The position numbers and the translations under genes are program-made. The notes under the pieces were generated by a model. It did no database searches, had not been told where the DNA came from, and saw nothing but the letters and a program-made list of their open reading frames with translations. Shown here one piece after another: positions 1-8,084 of a stretch of 29,841 bases of DNA; the first letter of the stretch is position 1; the number at the start of each line of letters is the position of its first letter. The stretch is from JBCCSZ01 sp039199225. GTDB taxonomy: Bacteria; Bacteroidota; Bacteroidia; Chitinophagales; Saprospiraceae. The stretch spans positions 1-29,841 of the forward strand of contig JBCCSZ010000055.1 of assembly GCA_039199225.1 (NCBI GenBank). Reading direction: 5' to 3'.

Positions 1-1
1 A

Positions 2-265
2 GCGCAAGATTCTAATCTCGTTCATTATGACGGACGTGCTTTCCTTTTGGAAATGCGTGATAATGATTGGTTAATCAATTGGTTTAGTATTATCAATATT
101 AACCGATTTTCAAATCAGATGCAGGCAGCAGAATATTTACGATATAAGTTTTTTGTTGATTTAGCATCCTACAGCACATTCGATTATAATATTGATGATA
201 AGAGATTTTGGGAAGATCATCTATGGAAGGAGTACACCGGCGAAAGTATTTATGAAAATGAATAA
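2..265 (+). CDS. Hypothetical protein, C-terminal part (5' end outside window)
   Basis: The reading frame is open from the first bases of the window to a TAA at 263-265, so this is the last 87 residues of a gene that begins upstream. A TTG at 47 could be read as a start, but in-frame codons continue before it without a stop, so I treat the gene as cut by the window edge. The visible part is rich in Trp, Asp, Asn and aromatic residues, has no Cys, no membrane segment and ends in an acidic tail (GESIYENE). It is followed 86 bases later by a strong terminator. I do not recognise the family; a small cytoplasmic protein is the safest description. Confidence 0.55.
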   Translation, partial: AQDSNLVHYDGRAFLLEMRDNDWLINWFSIININRFSNQMQAAEYLRYKFFVDLASYSTFDYNIDDKRFWEDHLWKEYTGESIYENE

Positions 266-351
266 AACCACCATCGGTAAAAACATCCTAAAATGACATT
301 GGTTAAATGTATATGACTTTAACCAAAAAACGCTACAAAGTAAAAACGAAC

Positions 352-389
352 AAGCGCCTCACACCAAAATGTGGGGCGCTTCTTTTTTT
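352..389 (+). terminator. Rho-independent terminator
   Basis: A 12-bp stem (352-363 with 370-381, one G.U pair) closes a 6-nt loop and is followed by C and seven T residues. It ends transcription of the partial gene at the window start. Confidence 0.9.
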
Positions 390-581
390 GTAAAAAACCA
401 ACAGCATACTTTCTTTTTAAAAAAGAAACCCATATCTTGATTGCATCTAATTTATTTACCTTTTCTGGCTATACTTTTCACAGCAATCCAGCAACAAATA
501 GATTTCGAAAAAATATTTCTTTTTCAGCATTCTGAAAAGGCATAATGGCTTTTGGCCAATAACGAAATCATTGATACATTA

Positions 582-610
582 TCGGCTGTAACCCTATTGT
601 ATGCAGCCGA
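582..610 (+). promoter_or_regulatory. Inverted repeat upstream of the CxCxxC protein gene
   Basis: TCGGCTGTA at 582-590 pairs with TGCAGCCGA at 602-610 (one G.U) around an 11-nt loop, 36 nt before the ATG at 647. There is no T-run after it, so it is not a terminator. An operator or leader hairpin is possible; the function is inferred from position only. Confidence 0.3.
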
Positions 611-646
611 ACAGATAATCTATTGTTCACCTTAAATCCTTTTTCA

Positions 647-1069
647 ATGAAAAAGCAGCTATTTTTTGGAATGGCGGCACTAGTCGCCGTTATCATGATG
701 TCTTTTGCTTACCTACGGCCTGCAGATGAATATGGCTTGGAGACTTACACCATGGAAGAACTTCGCACTATTCACAAAGGAGAATTTGAAAGAATGTCCG
801 ATTATCTTCAAGTAGACAAGATATTGGAGGTCGAATCAACAGAGCTAGCAGACGGAACCTACAGCGTAGATGTCAAATCAATGACGGATGGGCAAGTTAC
901 TTCTCAGACCCTTTACGCCCAGAATTACAGCCCCAACGGCTTGTGCGGCTGCGCAGGTTGTAACACCTTTGTACCTCACTATGGCTTTAAAAGAAAGCTC
1001 GTTATCGGTACAAAGTGCTGGTGCTTTGTCTGCGCGCAGGAAGTTCCTCGCGAACCATCAGGCGAGTAA
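647..1069 (+). CDS. Small exported protein with twin CxCxxC motifs
   Basis: This 140-aa protein starts at the ATG at 647; an in-frame TTG at 623 is less likely because the ATG directly precedes a signal-like segment (MKK, then hydrophobic residues to about 22). An acidic middle region (about 26-92) follows. The C-terminal 45 residues hold exactly six cysteines as two identical spacings, C100-x-C102-xx-C105 (CGCAGC) and C124-x-C126-xx-C129 (CWCFVC), 18 residues apart and separated by a basic stretch (FKRK). Paired CxCxxC sites suggest a metal site or a disulfide-bonded knot in the periplasm. I do not recognise the family. The gene stands alone, with a terminator hairpin behind it and a convergent kinase gene beyond. 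No lipobox is seen. Confidence 0.7.
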   Translation: MKKQLFFGMAALVAVIMMSFAYLRPADEYGLETYTMEELRTIHKGEFERMSDYLQVDKILEVESTELADGTYSVDVKSMTDGQVTSQTLYAQNYSPNGLCGCAGCNTFVPHYGFKRKLVIGTKCWCFVCAQEVPREPSGE

Positions 1070-1104
1070 TCTACCAACAAGTAGATACCAACTGATGACA
1101 TGGG

Positions 1105-1142
1105 AAGTACAAGTTCCGGTGAGAGCATCGGGACTTGTGCTT
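1105..1142. terminator. Probable bidirectional terminator between convergent genes
   Basis: Arms 1105-1117 and 1131-1142 pair (AAGTACAAGTTCC against GGACTTGTGCTT, with one bulge and one wobble). The hairpin lies between the 3' ends of the CxCxxC gene and the leftward kinase gene. The T-run is weak on both sides, so efficiency is uncertain. Confidence 0.55.
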
Positions 1143-1174
1143 ACATTTTGATTTGACTAGAAATTTGGATTGAA

Positions 1175-3328
1175 TTAATTATCCGAAGGTTTTGCATTTT
1201 GCCCTGCCGCAGACGTACGCAACAGCATCAAGGCTTCTTCATCGGAATTGATGATTCGGGCAGGTAGTACAATGGTGAAGCGACAGCCTTGCCCTTCTTC
1301 GCTTTCCAAGCTGATTGTTCCGCCATTTTTTTCCAAAAGCTTTCTACAAAAAGCCAATCCCATACCGGAGCCATTGTATTCATCGCGATTGTGCAGGCGG
1401 ACAAACATATTGAATATTTTGTCCTGAAACTCCGGAGCCACTCCTATGCCGTTGTCTTCCACATAAAGATAAAAAGCATTGTCTATTACTTCGTAATCTA
1501 TTTTGATAATCGGTGGATCACTGTGGTTATAGCGAATGGCATTTTCAATTAAATTTTTCAAAACAATTTTAACTACAGAAGAACTGTAATAAATATTGGG
1601 CAGAGAATTATACATTAGCTGAACGCCCCTTTCACGAATCACATTGGCCATAGACGTTTCCAACTCCTCGACAATTCGCTGCAACTGCGTCAGTTCCCGC
1701 CAAGCTTTCGGCTTTGTTCCTATTCTGGAATACTCCAAAACATTGTTGACCAAATCGACCATCTGGTAATTGGCCTTTTCGACAAATTGCAAATACTCCA
1801 TCAAATCCGGATCATCGTCGTAGACTTCCAATCGCTTTTTGATCAACGATAAAAAGCCACCCATATTCCGCAGGGGCTCTTTAAGGTCGTGCGAAGCAAT
1901 AAAAGCAAAGCGCTTGAGTTCTTCGTTGGAATGGATCAGCTCGCGATTGGTCTGCTCCAATTCCTCATTGATTTCTTCTAATTCATCCGTCCGGGATTTA
2001 ACCATACTTTCCAACACCAAGTTGATCGATCGGGCTTTCTTCCGAGCTAGGTACAACTGCAAGGTGATGATCATAAAAAATAAAACAGCTACGCCTGTAA
2101 TCAATGCAATTCGGGTCCGCTGTCGAATCAATAAAGTCTGGTTTATTTTTTCTTCTTTGAGGCTGCTGTTTTCCGCATCTTTTTGCTGCGTTTCAAAGCT
2201 GATTTCCAATTGTGCAATCTCGCGTTCTCTATCGATGGTAAAAAAGCTGTCCTTTAAGGCGACATAACGCTTCATCCAGGAAAAGGCTTCGGGCAGATTC
2301 CCTGCTTTTTCATGCACGTCCGACAGCGTTTGGTAAAAGTCGATAAATTGCTGTGGTTTGCTACAACCCGTTTGAACCAAGGCCAATCCAAGCTCTGCCA
2401 ACTTTAGGGCTTCAGCGGTTTTTCCCATGGCCAACAAACAATCGGCCTTTGTTTTGATGAGATCGATTTTCAAATCATTGAAGCCGTATTGTTCACAAAT
2501 GGCAAGCCCCCAATCGAGGTGTTCATAGGATTGCTGATACTTTTTCAAGCGGAGATGGGTATCTCCGATATTTAAATGGGTCAATGCAACGCCCCAATGG
2601 TCTGTCGTATTTTTTAACTCTACCAGGCATTCCTCAAAACACTTTAGGGCCTTGTGGTAGAGCTTCATCTCTAAATAGTTGACCCCAATATTCAGCTTGG
2701 CCAGCGACAAGCCCTCCGAATCATTCATCTTCGTAGACAGGGCGATCAACTGTTTGTAATAATCCTGGGATTCCTCCAAGCGACCAGATTCCGAACTAAT
2801 GATCCCCAAATTATTCAGCGCATAACTCAACAGTTCATTGTCCTGTAATTGAATAGCCCAGTTGTATGTTTGCCTAAAGCGCAGGAAAGCTTCATCATTT
2901 TGGTTCAGCTCCCAATAGACCAAACCAGTGTTGTTGGTTAGATTGGCCAATAGCACCGTATCCTTAGCTGCGGTGGCGATGGGCATTGCCAAATTGTAAT
3001 ACTCTAAACTTCGGTGGTAATCTCCAGATTCTATGAAAATCGACCCTAGGCGCATGTAGCCCAAAACGATGTCCGCTTTGCGCTGGGCCTCCTGAGCAAT
3101 CTGCAAGGCTTCTTCCGCCAAATAAATACTCGTATCTCTATTGAGGTATTGGTACTTTTCGGAGAGTTGACGGTAAATACTTGCTTTCAGGGAATCGGTA
3201 CTGCTCTCGGTGAGGATGGATTGTAGACTGTCTATCGATGGTCGGTTGGCCAAACAATCACTGCTCCAACATACCACAAGGGTAAGTAGGAATACTTTCA
3301 GTAATCTTTGCAAACGTTGACCAAACAT
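1175..3328 (-). CDS. TPR-containing membrane sensor histidine kinase
   Basis: The chosen start at 3328 (717 aa) places a signal-like segment (MFGQRLQRLLKVFLLTL) at the N-terminus; an in-frame extension to 3424 lacks such a segment. Residues about 50-365 are tetratricopeptide repeats with recurring A/G-Y-Y patterns and lie in the periplasm. A membrane helix follows (about 407-429), then a coiled coil (about 430-470) and the kinase core: phospho-accepting His480 in SHDLKEPL, N box N592/N596, G1 box DNGIG (625-629) and G2 box GSGMG (653-657). It is a complete Bacteroidota two-component sensor with no receiver domain. No response-regulator gene adjoins it, so it is an orphan kinase here; the signal is unknown. 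The GNAT gene upstream runs the same way, 193 nt away. Confidence 0.92.
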   Translation of the reverse strand: MFGQRLQRLLKVFLLTLVVCWSSDCLANRPSIDSLQSILTESSTDSLKASIYRQLSEKYQYLNRDTSIYLAEEALQIAQEAQRKADIVLGYMRLGSIFIESGDYHRSLEYYNLAMPIATAAKDTVLLANLTNNTGLVYWELNQNDEAFLRFRQTYNWAIQLQDNELLSYALNNLGIISSESGRLEESQDYYKQLIALSTKMNDSEGLSLAKLNIGVNYLEMKLYHKALKCFEECLVELKNTTDHWGVALTHLNIGDTHLRLKKYQQSYEHLDWGLAICEQYGFNDLKIDLIKTKADCLLAMGKTAEALKLAELGLALVQTGCSKPQQFIDFYQTLSDVHEKAGNLPEAFSWMKRYVALKDSFFTIDREREIAQLEISFETQQKDAENSSLKEEKINQTLLIRQRTRIALITGVAVLFFMIITLQLYLARKKARSINLVLESMVKSRTDELEEINEELEQTNRELIHSNEELKRFAFIASHDLKEPLRNMGGFLSLIKKRLEVYDDDPDLMEYLQFVEKANYQMVDLVNNVLEYSRIGTKPKAWRELTQLQRIVEELETSMANVIRERGVQLMYNSLPNIYYSSSVVKIVLKNLIENAIRYNHSDPPIIKIDYEVIDNAFYLYVEDNGIGVAPEFQDKIFNMFVRLHNRDEYNGSGMGLAFCRKLLEKNGGTISLESEEGQGCRFTIVLPARIINSDEEALMLLRTSAAGQNAKPSDN

Positions 3329-3521
3329 GACTTTTGTAGCTTTTCGGGAAGGGGGGCGCTCAAGGTTGTTACACCTATCAAGTGAAGGTGGAGCAAAAAT
3401 CTGGCCACATCTGAGGCCATTCAAATTGTAAGGACATCAAATATATGGGGATAAGTGGCTCGCGAAGAAGTACTTGCACTCAAATAACAGCAATTCAGGA
3501 ATGGATGGATGGCGTCCCATT

Positions 3522-4052
3522 CTACTCAAAAAAGGCTTTGGGGTATTCGACCAGACCGCTTACACCTTCCATCACACCTTCTTGCAAAGGAAACAACATA
3601 CAATTTTCTTTCGGCACCTCAAATGGCAGACGGATGCCAAAAGTATGCGCTTGCTGGTAGCCAAATCGCGGATAATAATCTGCATGGCCCAGCAAAACAA
3701 TGGAGTGGTGAGCCAACTCTCGGGCCTTTTCATGTGCTTTGCGAATCAACTGACCCCCTATTCCCTGACCTTGATGAGCGGGTAAGACCGCCACCGGTGC
3801 CAAAGCTAAGGAAGGAAAAACCTCTTCCTCCTTTCTGATCTTAATTTTGGTCAATAGAATAAAACCCAGCAACTCGCCTTCCCTCTCAGCCACCATCGCC
3901 AATTCGGGGATATAGGCGGCCGATTGGCGCAGTCGCTCAATCATTAGATGCTCCGTGTGGTCACTGATGTCCACCTGTTCAAAAGCAGACGCTACCAACT
4001 GTGAAATGGCGGGGTAATCGGCAGGAGATTCAGGGCGTATTGTAAGTTGCAT
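3522..4052 (-). CDS. GNAT family N-acetyltransferase (YhbS-like)
   Basis: This 176-aa protein has the full GNAT fold order: an N-terminal strand with the typical 'TIRPESPADYPAI' opening, a central region ending in LLGFILLT, and the acetyl-CoA pyrophosphate loop QGQGIGGQL at about 94-102, preceded by the beta4 strand (LAPVAVLP). The later HADYYPRFGYQ segment is typical of the YhbS/COG3153 branch. It would transfer an acetyl group from acetyl-CoA to an amine; the substrate cannot be read from sequence. It is probably cytoplasmic and monocistronic, divergent from the large OM protein gene across a 945-bp gap. Confidence 0.9.
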   Translation of the reverse strand: MQLTIRPESPADYPAISQLVASAFEQVDISDHTEHLMIERLRQSAAYIPELAMVAEREGELLGFILLTKIKIRKEEEVFPSLALAPVAVLPAHQGQGIGGQLIRKAHEKARELAHHSIVLLGHADYYPRFGYQQAHTFGIRLPFEVPKENCMLFPLQEGVMEGVSGLVEYPKAFFE

Positions 4053-4997
4053 GCTGAGAAAGTATCGTTAAGAGGAAAGTTTGAGATTATAGCCAAAAAT
4101 AGTAAAAGAAACAATAAGTCAATTCACCAGATATTCATTTGTCTGTCAGTGCAAGCAAAGCTGCAGTACCCGTATACCGTACAAAACCATTCTCTAGACA
4201 AACTTTCTATGGCGTCCAAGCAGGTATGGTTACAGTAAAATATAAATCTTAAGAGAAAACCCATTTTTGAAAATATTTAAGAAAAAAAATTGTAAAAAAA
4301 AGAGAATAATATTTTGAATAATTAGAAAAATGCCCCATCTTTGAGACATCAAGGGCAACTGACTCTATTTCATCCATCCGCATCCACCTGTTGTCTACGA
4401 TATACTCCAAATCTAATCGCTAGCTTAATTCTCAATTTTTTTCGCCTGCAAGCTGATAATGTACATTAGGTACCCTTCGCATATGTAAAAGTGTGTGTTT
4501 AAAGGTAAGTGTTGTATGTTATGCTACATTTGGTATTCAAATACTTTTTTTGCTACTAGAACAATGTTGTTGCAAGTTGTACAGCGACTGTACCCTAGGT
4601 CGTACTGTTCACTGTCTTCGGTCAATGCAACAGAACTTTAATGAATTACATCATTTAAAGGGTAAAATACGATGGATTTTAGACAATTTTCGACTTAATT
4701 TTTTCGGTTTTTTCATACGAATTATTGGTAACAAGCTTTAAGAGTAGTGGCGCTGGTTCACTGTATGATAGAGCTTTATCTGATGTGGTCATTCTGACCT
4801 ATTCAGGGGTTGATCATACACATGCAATCTCGTGAGAGTAATTGCTACTTAATTCGTGTGAGTTGTGGTAACGAGTTTCATTTTCTCAGTGACGAAGGGT
4901 GGATGGATTTGTCATTGGGCAATTGAGTAGCTATTGAATATAACGAGATACTATGAAAAAGGATTTGTACAGAAACTAATTCAACAATTTGCACGCA
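4053..4997. other. Long intergenic region upstream of the peptide locus
   Basis: These 945 bases are A/T-rich. Short open frames at 4047-4238 and 4493-4741 have no recognisable content and skewed composition, and I do not call them. A TACATTTG at 4525-4532 matches the Bacteroidota -7 consensus TAnnTTTG, but the nearest -33-like TTTA (4498-4501) is slightly too far away, and it would leave a leader of about 460 nt. The region probably holds the divergent promoters for the acetyltransferase and the OM receptor gene. No repeat, tRNA or terminator was recognised. Confidence 0.4.
4525..4532 (+). promoter_or_regulatory. Possible -7 promoter element (TAnnTTTG)
   Basis: TACATTTG matches the Bacteroidota housekeeping -7 box exactly. 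The -33 partner is not convincing and the distance to the start codon at 4998 is long, so this is a candidate only. Confidence 0.2.
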
Positions 4998-7982
4998 ATG
5001 TATAAAAGACTCATTTTATGTGGCCTGTTTTTGGCCTTTACAAGTCTGCTTTTTGCACAGCGATACGATCTGAGTGGGCAGGTTACGGATGGTGAATCCA
5101 AGCCTCTGGGTGGTGCAACCATCAGCTTATTGGATATTCCCACACAGAAGGTGCTGGAGCAGGTGACAGCGGCGGAAGATGGACAGTTCAGCCTGACAGC
5201 AGATGAAGGCAAATACTACATTCTCTTGGCCAAGGAATCATACAAGGACCTCACACTGGAGGTACACCTGGGCGAAAGCATGGACATTGGCTCTTTGTCC
5301 CTCAACCCAAAGGAAGGGAAGGCCAAAGGTGGAAATGGCAAGTATATTCTCAGTGGGATGATTACCGATCAACAAAGCCAAGCTTTGAAGGAAGTCAGTG
5401 TCAGCCTACTGGATATCGCAACCCAAAAGACCCTTCAAAGTACACAATCGGGACCGGATGGCCTTTTTGGCCTCACTGCCAAGAGAGGTAAGTATTACAT
5501 CTTGTTGAAAAGTCCTGGCTTTGACAACCTGGCAATGGAAATCCATCTGACAGACAACATGGACCTTGGTACTTTGACACTTAAGGTAGAGGGTGAAGGA
5601 AAGGGTGGCAAGCGCTCTGGGAGCCTCGATAAGTATCAGCTTAAAGGGCAGATTATAGACCAGCAGTCTGCTCCTATCCCTTATGCCAACATCAGCCTAA
5701 CGGATGTGGCCAGCCAGCAGATCATCGGCGGCACTACCACGGGTGAAGATGGCCAGTTCAGCATCGTAGCTCCAGAGGGTGACTACTACCTTACGATCAG
5801 CAATCTAGGTTACAAAGACCTAACGATGGAGCTTCAGTTGGGCGACAACATGGAGACGGGACCAATCAGTTTGGAAGCAGATGCCATTGATTTGGAAGGT
5901 GTAACGGTGAGTGCCAAAAAACCAACGATCACTCGCAAAGTAGATCGCCTGGTGTTCAACATAGGCAACTCGCTTTTATCCGACGGGAGTACATGGGCTG
6001 CCCTTAGAAAAGCGCCCGGCGTGTTCGCCTACGACAGTGGCGATGTCCTGATAAACGGTAAAAGCGGTGTACTCGTTTTGATTGACAACAAACCCAATTT
6101 CATGCAACCCGAGGAAATGCGAGACTATCTACTGAGCCTCCCAGCTTCGGAAGTCAAATCTATAGAGATCATCACCAACCCCTCGGCCATGTACGATGCA
6201 GAAGGTGCCAGTGGCATCATCAATATCGTTATGAACGAAAATACAACGCTGGGTTGGAAAGGCAGCCTCAATTCGCAGTATAAGCAGGGTGTTTACGCCA
6301 AGTTTAACAACTCGCTCAGCCTGTCTTATAAAAGCAAGTACTTCGGTCTGTATTCCATGCTCGGCAAACGCGACGCGCGCTACTTGGCCGATGAGCGCAA
6401 CACCATCAATTATCCCACCTCTTACTGGGATGAGAGCCTGGAACGCACATCAGAAATAGATGCTTACAGCCCAAAGGTGAGTTTGGAGTTCTATCCAAGC
6501 AAATCTACGACCATCGGTTTGGAGTATACGGGCAGTTATTCCGACAGCGAACTGGACAGTGATTCTCGCACAGCTATCTCCCCTAGCATTGGACGTGGAC
6601 TCGACTCGCTCCTATTGACGAAAAACATTGGTGACGGACTTTCTAGGAATAACAACTTCGGATTGTTTGCCAACCATACTTTCAAAGGAGGAATTAAGCT
6701 GTTTACCAACTTCAGTCATACCCGCTACTCCAGCGACCGAGCGCAAAATCTCAGTACGGATACATTCGATCCAGAAAATGAATTTCTCAACAACATCGAA
6801 ACTTCTTTGCAAGATTCTGAACAGGATGTGACCATCTCCTACGGAAAATTCGACTTCATACAGCCGCTTAAGAGCGGCGGCACCTTGGAATTTGGTGCCA
6901 AAGCCACTTCTATCAGCACGGAAAACGGTTTGGACTTTTTTCGGGAAGAGAGCAAAAATATGCGTTTCGACAGTAGCCGCAGCAACGATTTCAATTACAC
7001 AGAAAACATACAGGCCGCCTACATCAACTACAAAAGAGATTGGCAAAAATTCAGCTTTCAGGCTGGCCTAAGAGCAGAATTTACACAAACCGAAGGCATC
7101 TCGCCAACGACCAACACCATTACAGAAAATGACTATTCGAAGCTGTTTCCGTCTATGTTTTTCTTGTACATGCCCAGCGAAGACAACCAGTTTCACGTAG
7201 CCTACAGCCGAAGAATCTCCCGCCCTCAATACTGGCGGCTGAACCCCTTTCGCTTTGCATCCAGCCCCTTTAGTTTTATCGAAGGCAACCCAGCCTTGCA
7301 ACCAACCTTTACCAACAATTTCGAGCTTTCCTTTTCGCACAAATACAAATACTTCTTCGTCCTGTTCTTACAGGTTCAGGAAGACCCATTTACGCAGTTG
7401 GCCGTACAAGACAATGAAACCAATATATTCCGCTACGTTCAACGCAATCTCGAAAACAGTACAGCAGTAGGGTTTACATTCAACACCAGTTTGACGCCCA
7501 AACCATGGTGGGAACTCTTTGCCAATCTCAATGCCTACTATCAGGAGGATCGGTTTTCTTCTCCCGAAAATGGCTCGAACAGCCTCATCAAAAACGATGT
7601 CTACAGCTTCGATTTGCAAATACACAATTCCTTCAATTTATCCAGTAAACACGACCTGAGCGCAGAGATGCAATTCTTTTACTACTCCCCCACCGTCCAA
7701 GGCGGCTTCGACGTGGAAGACTTTTCCGAATTGTCCTTCGGATTGAGAAAAAAGTTTTGGAATAAAAAGGCGTCTGTTTCTGTCTTCGTGGGCGATGTAT
7801 TCAACCAGAATATTTTTCGAATGTCCTCCCGTTTTGACAATCAGGACAACTTCTACAGAGGTCAAAATGAAAACCAATACGTTCGCATGAGCTTCCGCTA
7901 TGCCTTTGGCAACAACAAGGTAAAAAAGCAGAAGAAAAAGTCTGAGAAAGAGGACGAACTAAAGCGACTACAAAAAAGATAG
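4998..7982 (+). CDS. Outer-membrane beta-barrel receptor-like protein with three N-terminal regulatory-like domains
   Basis: The ATG at 4998 gives 994 aa with a clear signal peptide (MYKRLILCGLFLAFTSLLFA); a TTG nine bases earlier is less likely. Three tandem CarboxypepD_reg-like Ig-type domains follow (about 22-102, 116-196, 213-293), each with the pattern L/K-G-x-I/V-x-D-x-x-S, DGxF, GxYYxxL and a D/S-M-x-x-G ending. A TonB-receptor-type plug follows (about 297-415, NPSAMYDAEGASGIINI), then an OMP_b-brl_3-type barrel to the C-terminus, with a Lys-rich tail after the last strand (RYAFGNNK). Such proteins usually carry one regulatory-like domain, so three is unusual. The precursor gene starts 102 bp downstream on the same strand. 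I infer a role as the outer-membrane channel or receptor for the mature peptide; a general nutrient receptor is the alternative. Confidence 0.85.
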   Translation: MYKRLILCGLFLAFTSLLFAQRYDLSGQVTDGESKPLGGATISLLDIPTQKVLEQVTAAEDGQFSLTADEGKYYILLAKESYKDLTLEVHLGESMDIGSLSLNPKEGKAKGGNGKYILSGMITDQQSQALKEVSVSLLDIATQKTLQSTQSGPDGLFGLTAKRGKYYILLKSPGFDNLAMEIHLTDNMDLGTLTLKVEGEGKGGKRSGSLDKYQLKGQIIDQQSAPIPYANISLTDVASQQIIGGTTTGEDGQFSIVAPEGDYYLTISNLGYKDLTMELQLGDNMETGPISLEADAIDLEGVTVSAKKPTITRKVDRLVFNIGNSLLSDGSTWAALRKAPGVFAYDSGDVLINGKSGVLVLIDNKPNFMQPEEMRDYLLSLPASEVKSIEIITNPSAMYDAEGASGIINIVMNENTTLGWKGSLNSQYKQGVYAKFNNSLSLSYKSKYFGLYSMLGKRDARYLADERNTINYPTSYWDESLERTSEIDAYSPKVSLEFYPSKSTTIGLEYTGSYSDSELDSDSRTAISPSIGRGLDSLLLTKNIGDGLSRNNNFGLFANHTFKGGIKLFTNFSHTRYSSDRAQNLSTDTFDPENEFLNNIETSLQDSEQDVTISYGKFDFIQPLKSGGTLEFGAKATSISTENGLDFFREESKNMRFDSSRSNDFNYTENIQAAYINYKRDWQKFSFQAGLRAEFTQTEGISPTTNTITENDYSKLFPSMFFLYMPSEDNQFHVAYSRRISRPQYWRLNPFRFASSPFSFIEGNPALQPTFTNNFELSFSHKYKYFFVLFLQVQEDPFTQLAVQDNETNIFRYVQRNLENSTAVGFTFNTSLTPKPWWELFANLNAYYQEDRFSSPENGSNSLIKNDVYSFDLQIHNSFNLSSKHDLSAEMQFFYYSPTVQGGFDVEDFSELSFGLRKKFWNKKASVSVFVGDVFNQNIFRMSSRFDNQDNFYRGQNENQYVRMSFRYAFGNNKVKKQKKKSEKEDELKRLQKR

Positions 7983-8024
7983 AAGGGCCGGAAGGCTCGC
8001 CCAAAAAGCAAGCAATCAACACTT

Positions 8025-8038
8025 ACACACGAGTGTGT
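8025..8038 (+). promoter_or_regulatory. 14-bp dyad upstream of the precursor peptide gene
   Basis: ACACACGAGTGTGT is a perfect dyad (ACACAC-GA-GTGTGT) ending 46 nt before the ATG at 8085, in front of an A/T-rich stretch. It could be a regulator binding site or a small RNA hairpin. No known operator is assigned. Confidence 0.35.
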
Positions 8039-8084
8039 CTCAATATTCTAAATCTATATTTTTTAACCATCAAATCGTTATGTT

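Larger units (their letters stand above)
266..646. other. Intergenic region with terminator and a dyad before the next gene
   Basis: There is no credible coding frame. It holds the terminator at 352-389, an A/T-rich stretch with a weak self-complementary run near 410-430, and a 9-bp inverted repeat at 582-590/602-610 (one G.U pair, 11-nt loop). The inverted repeat ends 36 nt before the ATG of the next gene and may be a regulatory dyad or 5'-UTR hairpin. No clear TAnnTTTG Bacteroidota promoter box was recognised. Confidence 0.5.

Noticed and set aside
888..1151. 87-aa open frame overlapping the twin-CxCxxC gene
   Set aside because: It is a shifted frame of a gene with a clear signal peptide and patterned cysteines; its own product has no recognisable features.
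4047..4238. 63-aa open frame in the long gap before the receptor
   Set aside because: It starts inside the divergent acetyltransferase gene's 5' end and has no domain or signal; likely chance in A/T-rich DNA.
4493..4741. 82-aa Cys-containing open frame upstream of the receptor
   Set aside because: Considered as an extra precursor peptide, but it has no repeat, no leader-like hinge and no downstream spacing that fits; composition matches noncoding A/T-rich DNA.
7984..8001. GGGC...GCCC hairpin right after the receptor gene as a terminator
   Set aside because: Only 4 bp pair and the following tract is A-rich on the coding strand, so it does not separate the receptor from the precursor convincingly.
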